Origin: Labrys sp. WJW
GTDB taxonomy: Bacteria; Pseudomonadota; Alphaproteobacteria; Rhizobiales; Labraceae
Length of the DNA stretch: 64,000 nt
Reading direction: 5' to 3'
Assembly (NCBI RefSeq): GCF_001676615.1
Contig: NZ_LYXZ01000022.1
Span: 124,001-188,000 of the forward strand
The notes below the pieces were generated by a model. It was given only the letters and a program-made list of their open reading frames with translations, ran no database searches and was not told where the DNA came from. Made by a program: the position numbers and the translations under genes. Shown piece after piece: positions 1 through 7,832 of the stretch; position 1 is the first letter of the stretch; each line of letters opens with the position of its first letter.

Positions 1-2
1 GG

Positions 3-344
3 GATGATGCCGAGGCGATCGTCGCGCCCCTGCGCCCTGCTTTTCCGGAAGCGGCCATCGCTATCGACGAGGTCAATGCCTATCCGGGGCTGGAGACACC
101 CGTCGATTCCCCGGTGGTGACTTTGCTGCGCCTGATCACGCAGAGCCGGGACCCGACCTTCAAGGTGGCGTTCGGCACGGAGGGTGGTTTGTTCCAGGAC
201 AGGCTGGGCCTGGCAACGGCGGTCTGCGGCCCCGGCTTCATGGCGCAGGGCCACAAGCCCGACGAATATGTCGATGCCGGCCAACTCGGGCGTTGCGATG
301 CCATGCTGGCAGTGCTGGTCGATCGCCTTGCCGTCGGACTCTGA
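3..344 (+). CDS. argE: Acetylornithine deacetylase (ArgE), C-terminal part
   Basis: An open frame enters from the left edge and ends at 344, leaving about 113 residues of the C-terminus. ArgE hydrolyses N-acetylornithine to ornithine and acetate in arginine synthesis (M20 metallopeptidase family, cytoplasmic). The family-typical NAYPGLETP segment is visible near the start of the fragment. The end has the KVAFGTEGGLFQ and CGPGFMAQGHKPDEYV segments, which contain the late metal-ligand region (GTEGG and the following CGPG..AHKPDE-like stretch). The N-terminal half, including the first metal ligands, lies outside the window. The related succinyl-diaminopimelate desuccinylase is less likely because the GLETP motif is ArgE-like. 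Confidence 0.85.
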   Translation, partial: DDAEAIVAPLRPAFPEAAIAIDEVNAYPGLETPVDSPVVTLLRLITQSRDPTFKVAFGTEGGLFQDRLGLATAVCGPGFMAQGHKPDEYVDAGQLGRCDAMLAVLVDRLAVGL

Positions 345-501
345 TGACAGGCCGGCCCCTCCCCTGCCCTTTCCAGCCGAGCGGCCAGTTGCCGCTTTGA
401 CGTACCGCATCGAACAGGGAATTTTGTCCGGCAGTCACATCCGCCATCCAGGGCCGCAGTGTTGAACCAACCATCCGTGCCGGCCGCGTGAGGAGCACCC
501 C

Positions 502-1461
502 ATGCGTTTCACCTTGCGACAATTGAGCTATTTCGTCGCCGCCGGCGAGACCGGCAGCGTCACCCGGGCAGCCGAGCTGGTGAATATCTCCCAGCCCTCG
601 GTCTCGGCGGCGATCTCGCATCTGGAAACCGAGCTGGGCGTGCAGATCTTCGTGCGCCAGCACGCCCAGGGCCTGTCGCTGACCACGCCCGGCAAACGCC
701 TGCTCCGGGCCGCCAAGGAATCCCTGCGCGCCGCCTATGAACTCTATGACGTGGCCAATGCCGCCGGCTCCATCGTGTCGGGTCCGATCAATGTCGGCTC
801 ATTCAGGACCTTCTCTTCCCTGATCATGCCGGAGCTCTGGCGCGGTTTCATTTCCAAATATCCCGACGCCCAGATGGTGGTGACGGAGGGCAGCGAGGCC
901 GAGCTGCTGGAAGGCCTGCGCTCGGCGCGGATCGACATCGCGCTGACCTATCAGCTCAATCTGACACCGGACATGAGCTTCCAGCCTTTGGTGGAGATGC
1001 CGTCCTATGTGCTGCTGGCTGCGGACCATCGGTTCGCCGGCCGATCGAGCGTCCGCCTGGAGGAGCTGGCGGACGAGCCCTTCATCCTGCTCGACCTGCC
1101 GCTCAGCCGCCAATATTTCCTGTCCATGTTCGAGCAGCGCAGCATCACGCCGCGGATCGTCGCTGAAACGGCCAGTCCCTCGACCCTGCGTTCCTATGTC
1201 GGCGCGGGCCTCGGCTTCTCCATGCTCACGGTGAGGCCAGTGAACATGATGGCGGAAAATGGCCGCCCCCTCGCCTATGTCGAACTCGAGGGCAATACCT
1301 CCCCAATGGTGATGGGGCTGGCCTGTTTGAAGGACATGCGGCGCCCGCGCATCGTCGACGCCTTCGAGGCTCATTGCCGCGAGGTCATCACCGCCGATCA
1401 TATTCCAGGCATGCGGGGAACTGATTCAGGTCCCTCTCGTGTTATAGCCGATGAGGTGTAA
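502..1461 (+). CDS. LysR-family transcriptional regulator
   Basis: 319 residues, the usual LysR length. The first 60 residues form the winged helix-turn-helix (FTLRQLSYFVAAGETGSV, then AAELVNISQPSVSAAISHLE), followed by an effector-binding domain of the periplasmic-binding-protein fold (VGSFRTFSSLIMPELWRGF, then SARIDIALTYQL). A GAGGAGCA ribosome-binding site lies about 7 bases before the ATG. The gene follows argE after 157 bases and precedes a glutathione S-transferase. LysR proteins usually control a neighbouring gene, but no divergent partner is present, so the target is unknown. The effector cannot be deduced. Confidence 0.9.
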   Translation: MRFTLRQLSYFVAAGETGSVTRAAELVNISQPSVSAAISHLETELGVQIFVRQHAQGLSLTTPGKRLLRAAKESLRAAYELYDVANAAGSIVSGPINVGSFRTFSSLIMPELWRGFISKYPDAQMVVTEGSEAELLEGLRSARIDIALTYQLNLTPDMSFQPLVEMPSYVLLAADHRFAGRSSVRLEELADEPFILLDLPLSRQYFLSMFEQRSITPRIVAETASPSTLRSYVGAGLGFSMLTVRPVNMMAENGRPLAYVELEGNTSPMVMGLACLKDMRRPRIVDAFEAHCREVITADHIPGMRGTDSGPSRVIADEV

Positions 1462-1508
1462 TCGATCCTGATTCTCCACCCGGATGCCATTTGTGCATGG
1501 GAGGCGGC

Positions 1509-2252
1509 ATGAACGAGCCAAGACTTGCGAACGAGCCGAGACTTATCCTCTACGAACTCGCCGGGTCCGATCCACAGCTCCGCTTCAGCCCGCATTGCTG
1601 GAAGATCCGGATGGCTCTGGCCCACAAGGGGCTTCAGGCCGATCGCAGGCCATGGCGTTTCACCGACAAGGAAGCCATCGCCTTCTCGGGCCAGGGGCTG
1701 GTGCCCGTTCTCATCGATGGCGCCAATGTCGTTTCCGATTCCTGGCGCATCGCGCTTCACCTCGAAGAGCGCTTTGCCGAGCGCCCTTCCCTCTTCGGTG
1801 CGCCGCAAGCGGCAGCCGTGACCCGCTTCGTCAACAGTTGGGCCGATACGGCCCTGCTGCCTGCCATCGCCCGCCTGATCCTGCTCGATATCTACACTAT
1901 CCTCGACGACAAGGACCGGGACTATTTCCGCGCGACCCGCGAGCAGCGCTATGGCAAGACGCTGGAGCAGGTCGTCCAGGACCAGCAGGTTCATCTCGAC
2001 AGGCTGCGTCACACGCTCACGCCTCTGCGCCATTTGCTGGGCGGGCAGGCCTTCCTCGGAGGCTTGCATCCCAATTATGCCGATTACTGCGTTTTCGGCA
2101 TGTTCATGTGGGCCCGCTGCACCAGTGGTGCCACCCTCTTGGCGGCTGACGACACGATCCATGCCTGGCGCGAGCGCCTGCTCGATCTCTTCGATGGTCT
2201 TGCGCGCCAGGCTCCCCACCACAAGGCCGTTCCGGAGTTGCCCGATGCCTGA
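1509..2252 (+). CDS. Glutathione S-transferase family protein
   Basis: About 247 residues. An N-terminal thioredoxin-like domain (residues ~12-85) contains a conserved FSPHCWKIRMAL helix start, a cis-Pro segment (GLVPVLIDG) and the SDSWRIALHLEERF motif. An all-helical C-terminal domain follows. The SPHC segment sits where Ser/Cys-type GSTs bind glutathione. An ATG at 1491 is possible, but the ATG at 1509 has GGGAGG immediately upstream and is preferred. The stop overlaps the start of the thioesterase by 8 bases (ATGCCTGA), so the two are translationally coupled. Likely role: cytoplasmic conjugation or isomerisation; substrate unknown. Confidence 0.8.
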   Translation: MNEPRLANEPRLILYELAGSDPQLRFSPHCWKIRMALAHKGLQADRRPWRFTDKEAIAFSGQGLVPVLIDGANVVSDSWRIALHLEERFAERPSLFGAPQAAAVTRFVNSWADTALLPAIARLILLDIYTILDDKDRDYFRATREQRYGKTLEQVVQDQQVHLDRLRHTLTPLRHLLGGQAFLGGLHPNYADYCVFGMFMWARCTSGATLLAADDTIHAWRERLLDLFDGLARQAPHHKAVPELPDA

Positions 2253-2682
2253 CCTGCCTGTTCCGGCAGACTACGAGTTCCTGACCACCGACAAACTGCG
2301 CTATGGCGATACGGACCGGCAGGGTCATGTGAACAATGCAGTGTTTGCGACCTTCCTGGAGACGGGCCGGGTTGAACTCCTCCATGATCTCGCCGCCCCC
2401 ATTGCGGATGCCGGCAGCTCTTTCGTGCTTGCGCGCGTGGTCATCGATTTTCGCGCCGAGGTGCTTTGGCCCGGGACGGTGGAGATCGGCACGAGGGTCA
2501 ACGCTTTCGGCCGCAGTTCGATCACGCTCGATCAGGCCGTGTTTCAGAACGGGTCCTGTGTTGCGCAGGGGCAGAGCGTCGTGGTGCTCGTCGACAACAG
2601 CACGCGCCGCTCCCGTGCCCTTTCCGAAGGAGCCGTCAAGCGCCTGCAGGAACTGAGCGTCCACCGACCTCAACCGGCGTAG
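2245..2682 (+). CDS. Acyl-CoA thioesterase (4HBT hotdog family)
   Basis: About 145 residues with the YbgC/FadM-type hotdog pattern. The segment LRYGDTDRQGHVNNAVFATFLETGR carries the catalytic Asp and the HVNN signature, and is followed by beta strands (VVIDFRAEVLWPGTVEIGTRV). Family members hydrolyse acyl-CoA or hydroxybenzoyl-CoA thioesters in the cytoplasm. The frame is open further upstream, but the ATG at 2245, overlapping the GST stop, is the natural start. It is the last gene of a two-gene unit with the GST. Substrate chain length cannot be inferred. Confidence 0.85.
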   Translation: MPDLPVPADYEFLTTDKLRYGDTDRQGHVNNAVFATFLETGRVELLHDLAAPIADAGSSFVLARVVIDFRAEVLWPGTVEIGTRVNAFGRSSITLDQAVFQNGSCVAQGQSVVVLVDNSTRRSRALSEGAVKRLQELSVHRPQPA

Positions 2683-2710
2683 CGAACCGCAGACGCCTTG
2701 CTGTATTCAC

Positions 2711-3829
2711 TCATATGATCGCCCAGGCCCGATAGCGCCCTCGCCCGGTGATCTCCCTCACGCCCAGTTGTGTAACGAGGTCCTGCGCGGCCCGCGGCGT
2801 GATATCGAGTCGCTTGGCGATGAGCTGAGCCGAGGCGAGAGGGGTCGTCAGCATCAGCTCGATCAAGGCCGGCAATTTCGAGGTGGAGCGGCGACCGGCG
2901 AGGTGGCGCTCGAGCTGGTGCCGAGCCAGGATCCAGCGGTCGTGGTCCTTCAATCCTTGTTCCGCCGCCGCTGCGATGGCCTGGATGAAAGCCAGGAGCC
3001 GCGGACCGGGACCATGGGCAAATCGCGTCTCGCGGGGCAAAGCCCGTAAGCCCACGCATAGACAAGGCAGATGAAAGCGCGCCTTGTCGCGTGCCCGGAG
3101 GATGCTCGCTCCCAGCACGCGTCCGAGCCAGGCGGCATATTGCAGGGGCTCGATGGCTTCCCAGGCGAGGATCGCTGCCGCTGCGGCGAGCACCGGTGGC
3201 AGCCCCTCCAGCCGCTTGATGTCTTCGCGCCATTCCTCGAGGCGAGCCTCCTCATCCCAGTCGGCATCGTAGATGTCGGGCTTGCGATTGGGCATCGAGG
3301 CAATCTCCCCGGCAAGCACGGCCGATGAGCGCGAGACGACCGCGTCGATTGCAGCCAGCTCGGCCGCCCAGGCCTGATCCTCCGATTCATCAGGCCGGAC
3401 CGATGCGTTGTCTTTTCCCTGTGGCTTGACGTCATCCGCTTCCCGAGGCGTGAGGGGTAATCCCTGCCCGGCCGGTTCCTTGCCGATCAGCGCCGCCAGC
3501 CCTTCCGGCGAGAGAGCCCAGTCGCCTGGAGCAGAAGCGATACGCCGCCGAGCTCGCAGGACGGTGTGAGCACGGGTAAGCTCATGGGTCGGTGTGCGCG
3601 CGTCCATGGCTGCATCGTGCAGCACAAGGTCTTCGAGATGCACCAATTCGCCGTCGAGCCACAGGCTGCCGGCGGCATCGTAGAAATGGGTGCGCGAGAT
3701 CCAGCCCTGTCGGATCGGACTGGTACGCAGCCTTTCATCGAGCCGCGCAAGTCCATCCTCCGCAATGGCAAGAGGGACTGCGATTTCGTTCCAGGGTAGC
3801 TTTTCGAACTCCAAACCAGCTATTTTCAA
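2711..3829 (-). CDS. DUF1612/HTH plasmid-associated protein (RHE_PE00001 family)
   Basis: 372 residues, starting with TTG. I recognise the DUF1612 pattern of rhizobial plasmids: an N-terminal LPWNEIAVPLAIAEDGLARLDER segment, then WISRTHFYDAAGSLWLDGELV and LEDLVLHDAAMD. The C-terminal end is a winged-helix segment (ASAQLIAKRLDITPRAAQDLV, about residues 325-360), so it probably binds DNA. The function of the family is unknown. It sits downstream of repC on the same strand, a place where such genes are often found beside repABC. Its upstream gap carries a candidate small RNA on the opposite strand. Confidence 0.75.
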   Translation of the reverse strand: MKIAGLEFEKLPWNEIAVPLAIAEDGLARLDERLRTSPIRQGWISRTHFYDAAGSLWLDGELVHLEDLVLHDAAMDARTPTHELTRAHTVLRARRRIASAPGDWALSPEGLAALIGKEPAGQGLPLTPREADDVKPQGKDNASVRPDESEDQAWAAELAAIDAVVSRSSAVLAGEIASMPNRKPDIYDADWDEEARLEEWREDIKRLEGLPPVLAAAAAILAWEAIEPLQYAAWLGRVLGASILRARDKARFHLPCLCVGLRALPRETRFAHGPGPRLLAFIQAIAAAAEQGLKDHDRWILARHQLERHLAGRRSTSKLPALIELMLTTPLASAQLIAKRLDITPRAAQDLVTQLGVREITGRGRYRAWAII

Positions 3830-3973
3830 AGGCCTGATAACCCTAATGAAAAATCAAATAACGGAACCTAACACACATTTAGCTTCCGCCACATCGAGAA
3901 GGACTTTTTCGACACCCGTCGTCGGCAAATGCGTTTCCAGTTCCTACCTTGCGGATATTTAACGCTGCCCGAT

Positions 3974-4002
3974 CTTGAAGCGGAGCCCGCCTTTCTCCAT
4001 AT
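3974..4002 (+). promoter_or_regulatory. Candidate sigma-70 promoter of the repC-downstream small RNA
   Basis: CTTGAA at 3974-3979 and CCATAT at 3997-4002 are separated by exactly 17 bases. The alphaproteobacterial housekeeping promoter consensus is CTTGAC-N17-CTATAT, so 10 of 12 positions match. Transcription would start near 4009 and run to the strong terminator at 4101-4127. No open reading frame starts between them. Confidence 0.55.
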
Positions 4003-4008
4003 CCCTGT

Positions 4009-4127
4009 TGTCGGGAGCACGTCCCCATTCTTCCCCGGTGGGTTGATGGGTTCCCGGGGTTTCCTCCCAAGAGAAACTTCTTGGATGTCTATCCAAGCAG
4101 CGGCCGGTTTTCCGGCCGTTTTTTTTT
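4009..4127 (+). ncRNA. Candidate small regulatory RNA downstream of repC
   Basis: About 119 nt between a good promoter and a strong intrinsic terminator, in a 338-base gap with no gene on this strand. Three hairpins read in order: GTTTC(4060-4064)/GAAAC(4074-4078) with the loop CTCCCAAGA; CTTGGAT(4081-4087)/ATCCAAG(4092-4098) with a 4-base loop; and the terminator CGGCCGG/CCGGCCG plus nine T. The CUCCC loop is complementary to Shine-Dalgarno sequences. This layout resembles the alpha-r14/alpha-r15 (AbcR-like) trans-acting RNAs of Rhizobiales. It converges on the 3' end of repC, so antisense action on repC or DUF1612 transcripts is also possible. Family membership is inference. Confidence 0.55.
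4101..4127 (+). terminator. Strong rho-independent terminator on the plus strand
   Basis: Stem CGGCCGG (4101-4107), loop TTTT, stem CCGGCCG (4112-4118), then nine T (4119-4127). The T-run is on the plus strand, while both neighbouring genes (repC and DUF1612) are on the minus strand. It therefore needs a plus-strand transcript of its own. Confidence 0.85.
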
Positions 4128-4167
4128 GCAAAGGACATCATTCGTTTCATCCTGGCCATGACGATCG

Positions 4168-5394
4168 TCAGGTTCGTAAGTGTTGTGGTTCGCGGGCATG
4201 GATTTGCGCCATCAGTATGGGACCAAGCGACAATTGTCCTGCCTCAGCCTTGCGGGTGAGGCTGCGCAGGTAACCGCCAGCTGAATTGATATTGGCGGCT
4301 CTCTGGACGATGCAGGCGATGACCACGGCAGCCTGTGTTTCACCCATCACGGTTTGTGCTTCCTCCCAGGCGCTTGGACTGATCCGCAGGATGGAGCGGG
4401 CCAGGCTGGTGGCCCCGAGGAAATCACGCCAATTGCCGATACCGTTGCGGGTGTAGTCGAGAATATTGGGGCAGGCGCGCAGGACCATGCCGAGGGTGCA
4501 GCTACTGTCGAGCGAGGCTGTGCGGCTTGCCGGTGCTGGCTTTGTTGCCTGGGCAATGGGTGTTGCTGGTTCAGAATCAATAAAGGATTCTGGATCTGAT
4601 TTCTGTATGTGGCGCTCATTGCTGGACTCAATGGCGCTCACTTTTGCAGTTTTGATCTGTATTTCCAATCGGTTGAGGATGTCGTCGGCCAGTGCCGAAA
4701 GCTGGTCCGCCAAGGTTTCGAGCTGTTCGAGCGTGGCGCGTCGTGGCATGCTTTCGATGAGGTCGCGATAGAGGGCGTGCAGGTCGAGCCAGATCTGGCC
4801 CTCTGCCTTCTCTGGGCTCTCGTGCATTAGTTCCTGTTGTGCGGCGGCGATCATCTTGGAGATGTCGCGCCGGCAGATGGTGATGCGCTCGCGGGCGAGC
4901 TTGAGCGATCGGGCGGCATCCTCGACCTCGGCGGCAAGCTGCATGAACTCGTCGGCACGGGCAAGCAGGGGGGCGAGGTCAAAGCCATAGGCGAGCTCAA
5001 TGCTGCCGCCGCGATTGCGACGGGCGTAGCGCTTGCCGTTGGGGCTGTCGCGCCGGATGATCAGGCCGGCTTCGACAAGGATGGCGAGATGGCGCCGAAG
5101 TGTCGAGGCGGGCATGCCGTGGGCGCGGCGGCAGAGCTGCTCATTGGATGGAAACACGATGATGGCTTCGCCCGAGAGCGTGTTTTCGGGATGGAAAGTC
5201 AACAATGCGTTGAGAACGGCCAATGCGCGCTCGGAAATGCCGAGACGCATGCGTGCCGTGCACAGGGCCTGGTAGATCTCCCATTTGGGAAATGCGCGTG
5301 TGTTTGGACGTGTCTTAGCGATCGCCTGACTTGCAATCTGGGCAAGTGTCAGCGTTCGCCGCCCAAAGGGCGACGTTGCATGATGAATCTGCAC
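4168..5394 (-). CDS. repC: Replication initiator RepC
   Basis: 408 residues, the usual length for RepC of repABC replicons. RepC initiates replication by binding the origin inside its own coding sequence. Family-typical segments are SPFGRRTLTLAQIASQ near the N-terminus, then FPKWEIYQALCTARMRLGIS, then a winged-helix region with FPSNEQLCRRAHGMP and STLRRHLAILVEAGLI. The frame begins with GTG at 5394 after a GAAAGAGA purine stretch; the peptide start agrees with other RepC proteins. It is third in the operon repA-repB-repC, and its expression is expected to be limited by the antisense RNA encoded in the repB-repC gap. Confidence 0.95.
   Translation of the reverse strand: MQIHHATSPFGRRTLTLAQIASQAIAKTRPNTRAFPKWEIYQALCTARMRLGISERALAVLNALLTFHPENTLSGEAIIVFPSNEQLCRRAHGMPASTLRRHLAILVEAGLIIRRDSPNGKRYARRNRGGSIELAYGFDLAPLLARADEFMQLAAEVEDAARSLKLARERITICRRDISKMIAAAQQELMHESPEKAEGQIWLDLHALYRDLIESMPRRATLEQLETLADQLSALADDILNRLEIQIKTAKVSAIESSNERHIQKSDPESFIDSEPATPIAQATKPAPASRTASLDSSCTLGMVLRACPNILDYTRNGIGNWRDFLGATSLARSILRISPSAWEEAQTVMGETQAAVVIACIVQRAANINSAGGYLRSLTRKAEAGQLSLGPILMAQIHAREPQHLRT
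4560..4680. other. Candidate replication origin inside repC
   Basis: A clearly AT-richer stretch interrupts the otherwise GC-rich repC reading frame here. In characterised repABC plasmids the origin is an AT-rich segment in the middle of repC to which RepC binds in cis. The placement is inference by analogy; I saw no diagnostic iterons. Confidence 0.4.
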
Positions 5395-5454
5395 TCTCTT
5401 TCACCTTATCCAGGCAAAAGAAATCCGCTCGCCGAAGTACGACGCCTGAAACGC

Positions 5455-5483
5455 TTGACAGTGATTCGCGGAAATGAGATTCT
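5455..5483 (+). promoter_or_regulatory. Promoter of the countertranscribed RNA
   Basis: A perfect TTGACA (5455-5460, preceded by C to give CTTGAC) is followed after 17 bases by GATTCT (5478-5483), a weak -10 box. The direction is opposite to repABC, as expected for the incompatibility RNA. Confidence 0.6.
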
Positions 5484-5489
5484 CTGTTT

Positions 5490-5537
5490 GCTTACGACAG
5501 AAAAGGCTTCCGCGCGGCGACGCTCGGGGGCTTTTTT
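5490..5537 (+). ncRNA. repABC countertranscribed incompatibility RNA (ctRNA)
   Basis: Located in the repB-repC intergenic region on the strand opposite to repABC, exactly where the ctRNA lies in other repABC replicons. It is about 48 nt long and ends in a hairpin, AAAAGGCTTCCG (5501-5512) pairing with CGGGGGCTTTTT (5525-5536) with G-U wobbles and a 12-base loop, finishing in a T-run that acts as terminator. By analogy it base-pairs with the repC leader, reduces RepC translation, and sets copy number and incompatibility. The exact 5' end is inferred from the promoter. Confidence 0.75.
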
Positions 5538-5548
5538 CTTTTGCGGGG

Positions 5549-6541
5549 TTAATCTCCTGTTTGGTTGCGCTGTTTTGCCTCCCTGAAGGCTTCGTAAAGT
5601 GCCTCCAGGTTGGACGAGAGGTAATTGCCGAACTCGCCCGCATCCTTCGATTTGAGCGATAGGCTGAAGGATTTTCCGGTGTTTCGGTAGCTGGCCGCCA
5701 CGCGTTTGTCCTCCGCAGCCCAGTTGCCGGCCGATTCTGGTGGCGATGCCGTTCGGACCGGCTTGCGTGAGCGCTGGAGATGCGTCAGCAGTCGGTTAAA
5801 GCGGGCAGGCGTGTCGAGATGGCGAAAATCTTCCGTGGCGAGAAGCTCCTCCGCCTGGCTGGCTGTGCCAGGCCGTAGAAGGAGTTTTTTGAGTTCTTCC
5901 CAGCGGTCGCGGCCGATCGCCTTGGCAGCACCGATTGCCTCGATGATCGAGGGGGGCACGATCTCGACCACCGACAGCATGCGTGAAAGCAGCGTATCAT
6001 CGACCGTGAGGGCAGATTTGATGGTATCCTTGCTCTGCCCCATCGCGAGCAGCTTGGCGGCAAACAGCGACTTCTCGATGAAGGACAAATCAGCCCTACG
6101 GGTGTTTTCCTGGCCCTGGGCGATGATATGGGCGATTTCCTCGACATTCTTGACCACGGCACGCACCCGGATGCCGAGCTCCCGTGCTGCGCGCGCGCGC
6201 CGATGACCAAAGACGATCATATAGCGCCCATCGCTGTCCGGGTGGGGGCGGACGAGAATGGGCTGAAGCTGCCCATCCTTCTCGATCCCTTCGCGGAACA
6301 GGGCAAATTCCTCCTCGTCGTCTTCGATGCGGTCGGAGACGAAGGAAGCGTCGAGAAGGCTGGGATCGAGCGCGACAATGGTCTCACCGTCGGTGAGACG
6401 CTTGGCACTCTCGGCCAGTTCCTCGATCGACAGCATCATGGAGCGCGATGCGCCGCGCGAAGCATAGTCTGAGCGCGTTTCATGCATCGTCCGATCCGCA
6501 GCGGGGCCGGTGATGCTCGCTAGAAGATTCTTGCGTGCCAA
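5549..6541 (-). CDS. repB: Partition protein RepB (ParB family)
   Basis: 330 residues. RepB binds parS sites and works with RepA to segregate the replicon. The ParB/Srx core is at about residues 60-160, with FREGIEKDGQLQPILVRPH, then YMIVFGHRRARAARELG and the arginine-rich GQENTRRADLSFIEKS box, followed by a helix-turn-helix (KSALTVDDTLLSRMLSVVE). The start is TTG at 6541, with GGGAGGG just upstream. The resulting MARKNLL N-terminus is typical of RepB, so the rare start codon is credible. It lies 79 bases after repA, and that gap holds a candidate parS copy. Confidence 0.95.
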   Translation of the reverse strand: MARKNLLASITGPAADRTMHETRSDYASRGASRSMMLSIEELAESAKRLTDGETIVALDPSLLDASFVSDRIEDDEEEFALFREGIEKDGQLQPILVRPHPDSDGRYMIVFGHRRARAARELGIRVRAVVKNVEEIAHIIAQGQENTRRADLSFIEKSLFAAKLLAMGQSKDTIKSALTVDDTLLSRMLSVVEIVPPSIIEAIGAAKAIGRDRWEELKKLLLRPGTASQAEELLATEDFRHLDTPARFNRLLTHLQRSRKPVRTASPPESAGNWAAEDKRVAASYRNTGKSFSLSLKSKDAGEFGNYLSSNLEALYEAFREAKQRNQTGD

Positions 6542-6583
6542 AGCGCCCTCCCCTGCTCTCGTCCAACATATTGAAAGAATGCG

Positions 6584-6614
6584 TTTTTTTGCCGGTCTGC
6601 ACGGCTGTCAAAAA
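6584..6614. promoter_or_regulatory. Candidate parS (RepB-binding) element, copy A
   Basis: A run of T then GCCGGTCTGCACGGCTGTCA and AAAA in the repA-repB gap. It is nearly identical to a second element at 8011-8040. The core is an imperfect inverted repeat (TCTG-N3-G-N-C-N3-CAAA). In some repABC plasmids, such as the Ti plasmid pTiR10, parS lies in this same gap. No other copy was seen in the window. Confidence 0.5.
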
Positions 6615-6620
6615 TCGGTC

Positions 6621-7832
6621 TCATCGCCGGCCCCATGCCTTGTGGACCAGAGTGGTGATCTCCTCGTTCACGGCATTGAGAGCCTCGATCGCGCGGTCAT
6701 AGGTCGATCGGATGAATTGGGAGCGGTCGACTTCATAAAGGGTCTGGTTGGTGATGCCGGCATCCGAAATCGCGGTGGATTTCAGCATGGGACTTTTCAG
6801 CATCTGATGGGGGAACAGCGCCTGCATGAAGCCGACCATTTGGGTCTGAGGCCCGTCTATCGGTTCGAAACGGGTGACCAGATATCGGAACCACTGCAGG
6901 CGCACTTCCGCCCCCGCCTTGCTGATCGAGCGCAGGACGCCGCCGAGCATCAGCAGGAACTGGCTCATCGACATGACGTCGAGCATCTGGGGGTGGATGG
7001 TGATCAGCACCGAAGTCGATGCCGTCAGCGCCGTCAGGGTAAGATAGCCGAGCTGAGGCGGGCAGTCGATCACCACGACATCATAACGATCCTCGACTTC
7101 CTTCAGCGCGTTGGTGATGCGCGTGAAGAACAGTCGCCCGTCCGGCGAGGCGCGGTTGGAGGCGGCCAGTGGCGTGTCGTACTCGTATTCCTGCAGTTCC
7201 AGATTGGCCGGTACGATGTCGAGGCCGGGAAAATTGGTCGGCCGGATCACCTGCGTGATCGGCTTCCTCTGGTCGTCATAGCGCAGGGCCTCGTAGAGCG
7301 AGAGGTTCTTGTCGAGCTCGGGCTGAATGCCGTGCAATGCCGAAAGCGAAGCCTGTGGGTCGAGATCGATGGCCAGCACACGATGCCCGGTCAAAGCGAG
7401 GTGCTGGGCAAGATGGGCGGCGGTGGTGGTCTTGCCGCTTCCGCCCTTGAAGTTCACCACTGAGAGAATCTGAAGCTTTTCGCCGGCCCGGCGATGCGGG
7501 ACATACTTCTTGAAGTCCGCCCGGCCATGCCGGTCGAGATATTGCCGCAGCTCCAGCATCTGCTCGGCCGTATAGCTGCGCCGGCCCGAGCTGGAAGTGG
7601 TCGGAATCGGGCCCTTGCCTTCCAGATGCAGTTTCTTGACGTTGGATTGGGTAACGCCAAGGAAATAGGCGACCTCCGCCAGCGAGAAGGAGCGCAGGCT
7701 CTTCAGCGCATTTGGCGGATAGTGCTCGACCCGGAGCATGTTAAGCTTGTCCGAGATCAACTCCCCCTGCTGGAGGATGGTCTCGTGAAAGCTGAATGCC
7801 TCCAGATCCTGGTTTGAGATCGACATGTTCAT
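6621..7832 (-). CDS. repA: Partition ATPase RepA (ParA family)
   Basis: 403 residues. It is a Walker-type ATPase that drives segregation and represses the repABC promoter. The N-terminal ~110 residues contain a MerR-like helix-turn-helix (SLAEVAYFLGVTQSNVKKLH). The deviant Walker A is VVNFKGGSGKTTTAAHLAQ (about residues 125-145), with LAIDLDPQASLSALHG next and a Walker B-like VVIDCPPQLGYLT further on. ATG codons occur at 7832 and 7826; either would serve. First gene of the repABC operon, with a second candidate parS about 180 bases upstream. Confidence 0.95.
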   Translation of the reverse strand: MNMSISNQDLEAFSFHETILQQGELISDKLNMLRVEHYPPNALKSLRSFSLAEVAYFLGVTQSNVKKLHLEGKGPIPTTSSSGRRSYTAEQMLELRQYLDRHGRADFKKYVPHRRAGEKLQILSVVNFKGGSGKTTTAAHLAQHLALTGHRVLAIDLDPQASLSALHGIQPELDKNLSLYEALRYDDQRKPITQVIRPTNFPGLDIVPANLELQEYEYDTPLAASNRASPDGRLFFTRITNALKEVEDRYDVVVIDCPPQLGYLTLTALTASTSVLITIHPQMLDVMSMSQFLLMLGGVLRSISKAGAEVRLQWFRYLVTRFEPIDGPQTQMVGFMQALFPHQMLKSPMLKSTAISDAGITNQTLYEVDRSQFIRSTYDRAIEALNAVNEEITTLVHKAWGRR

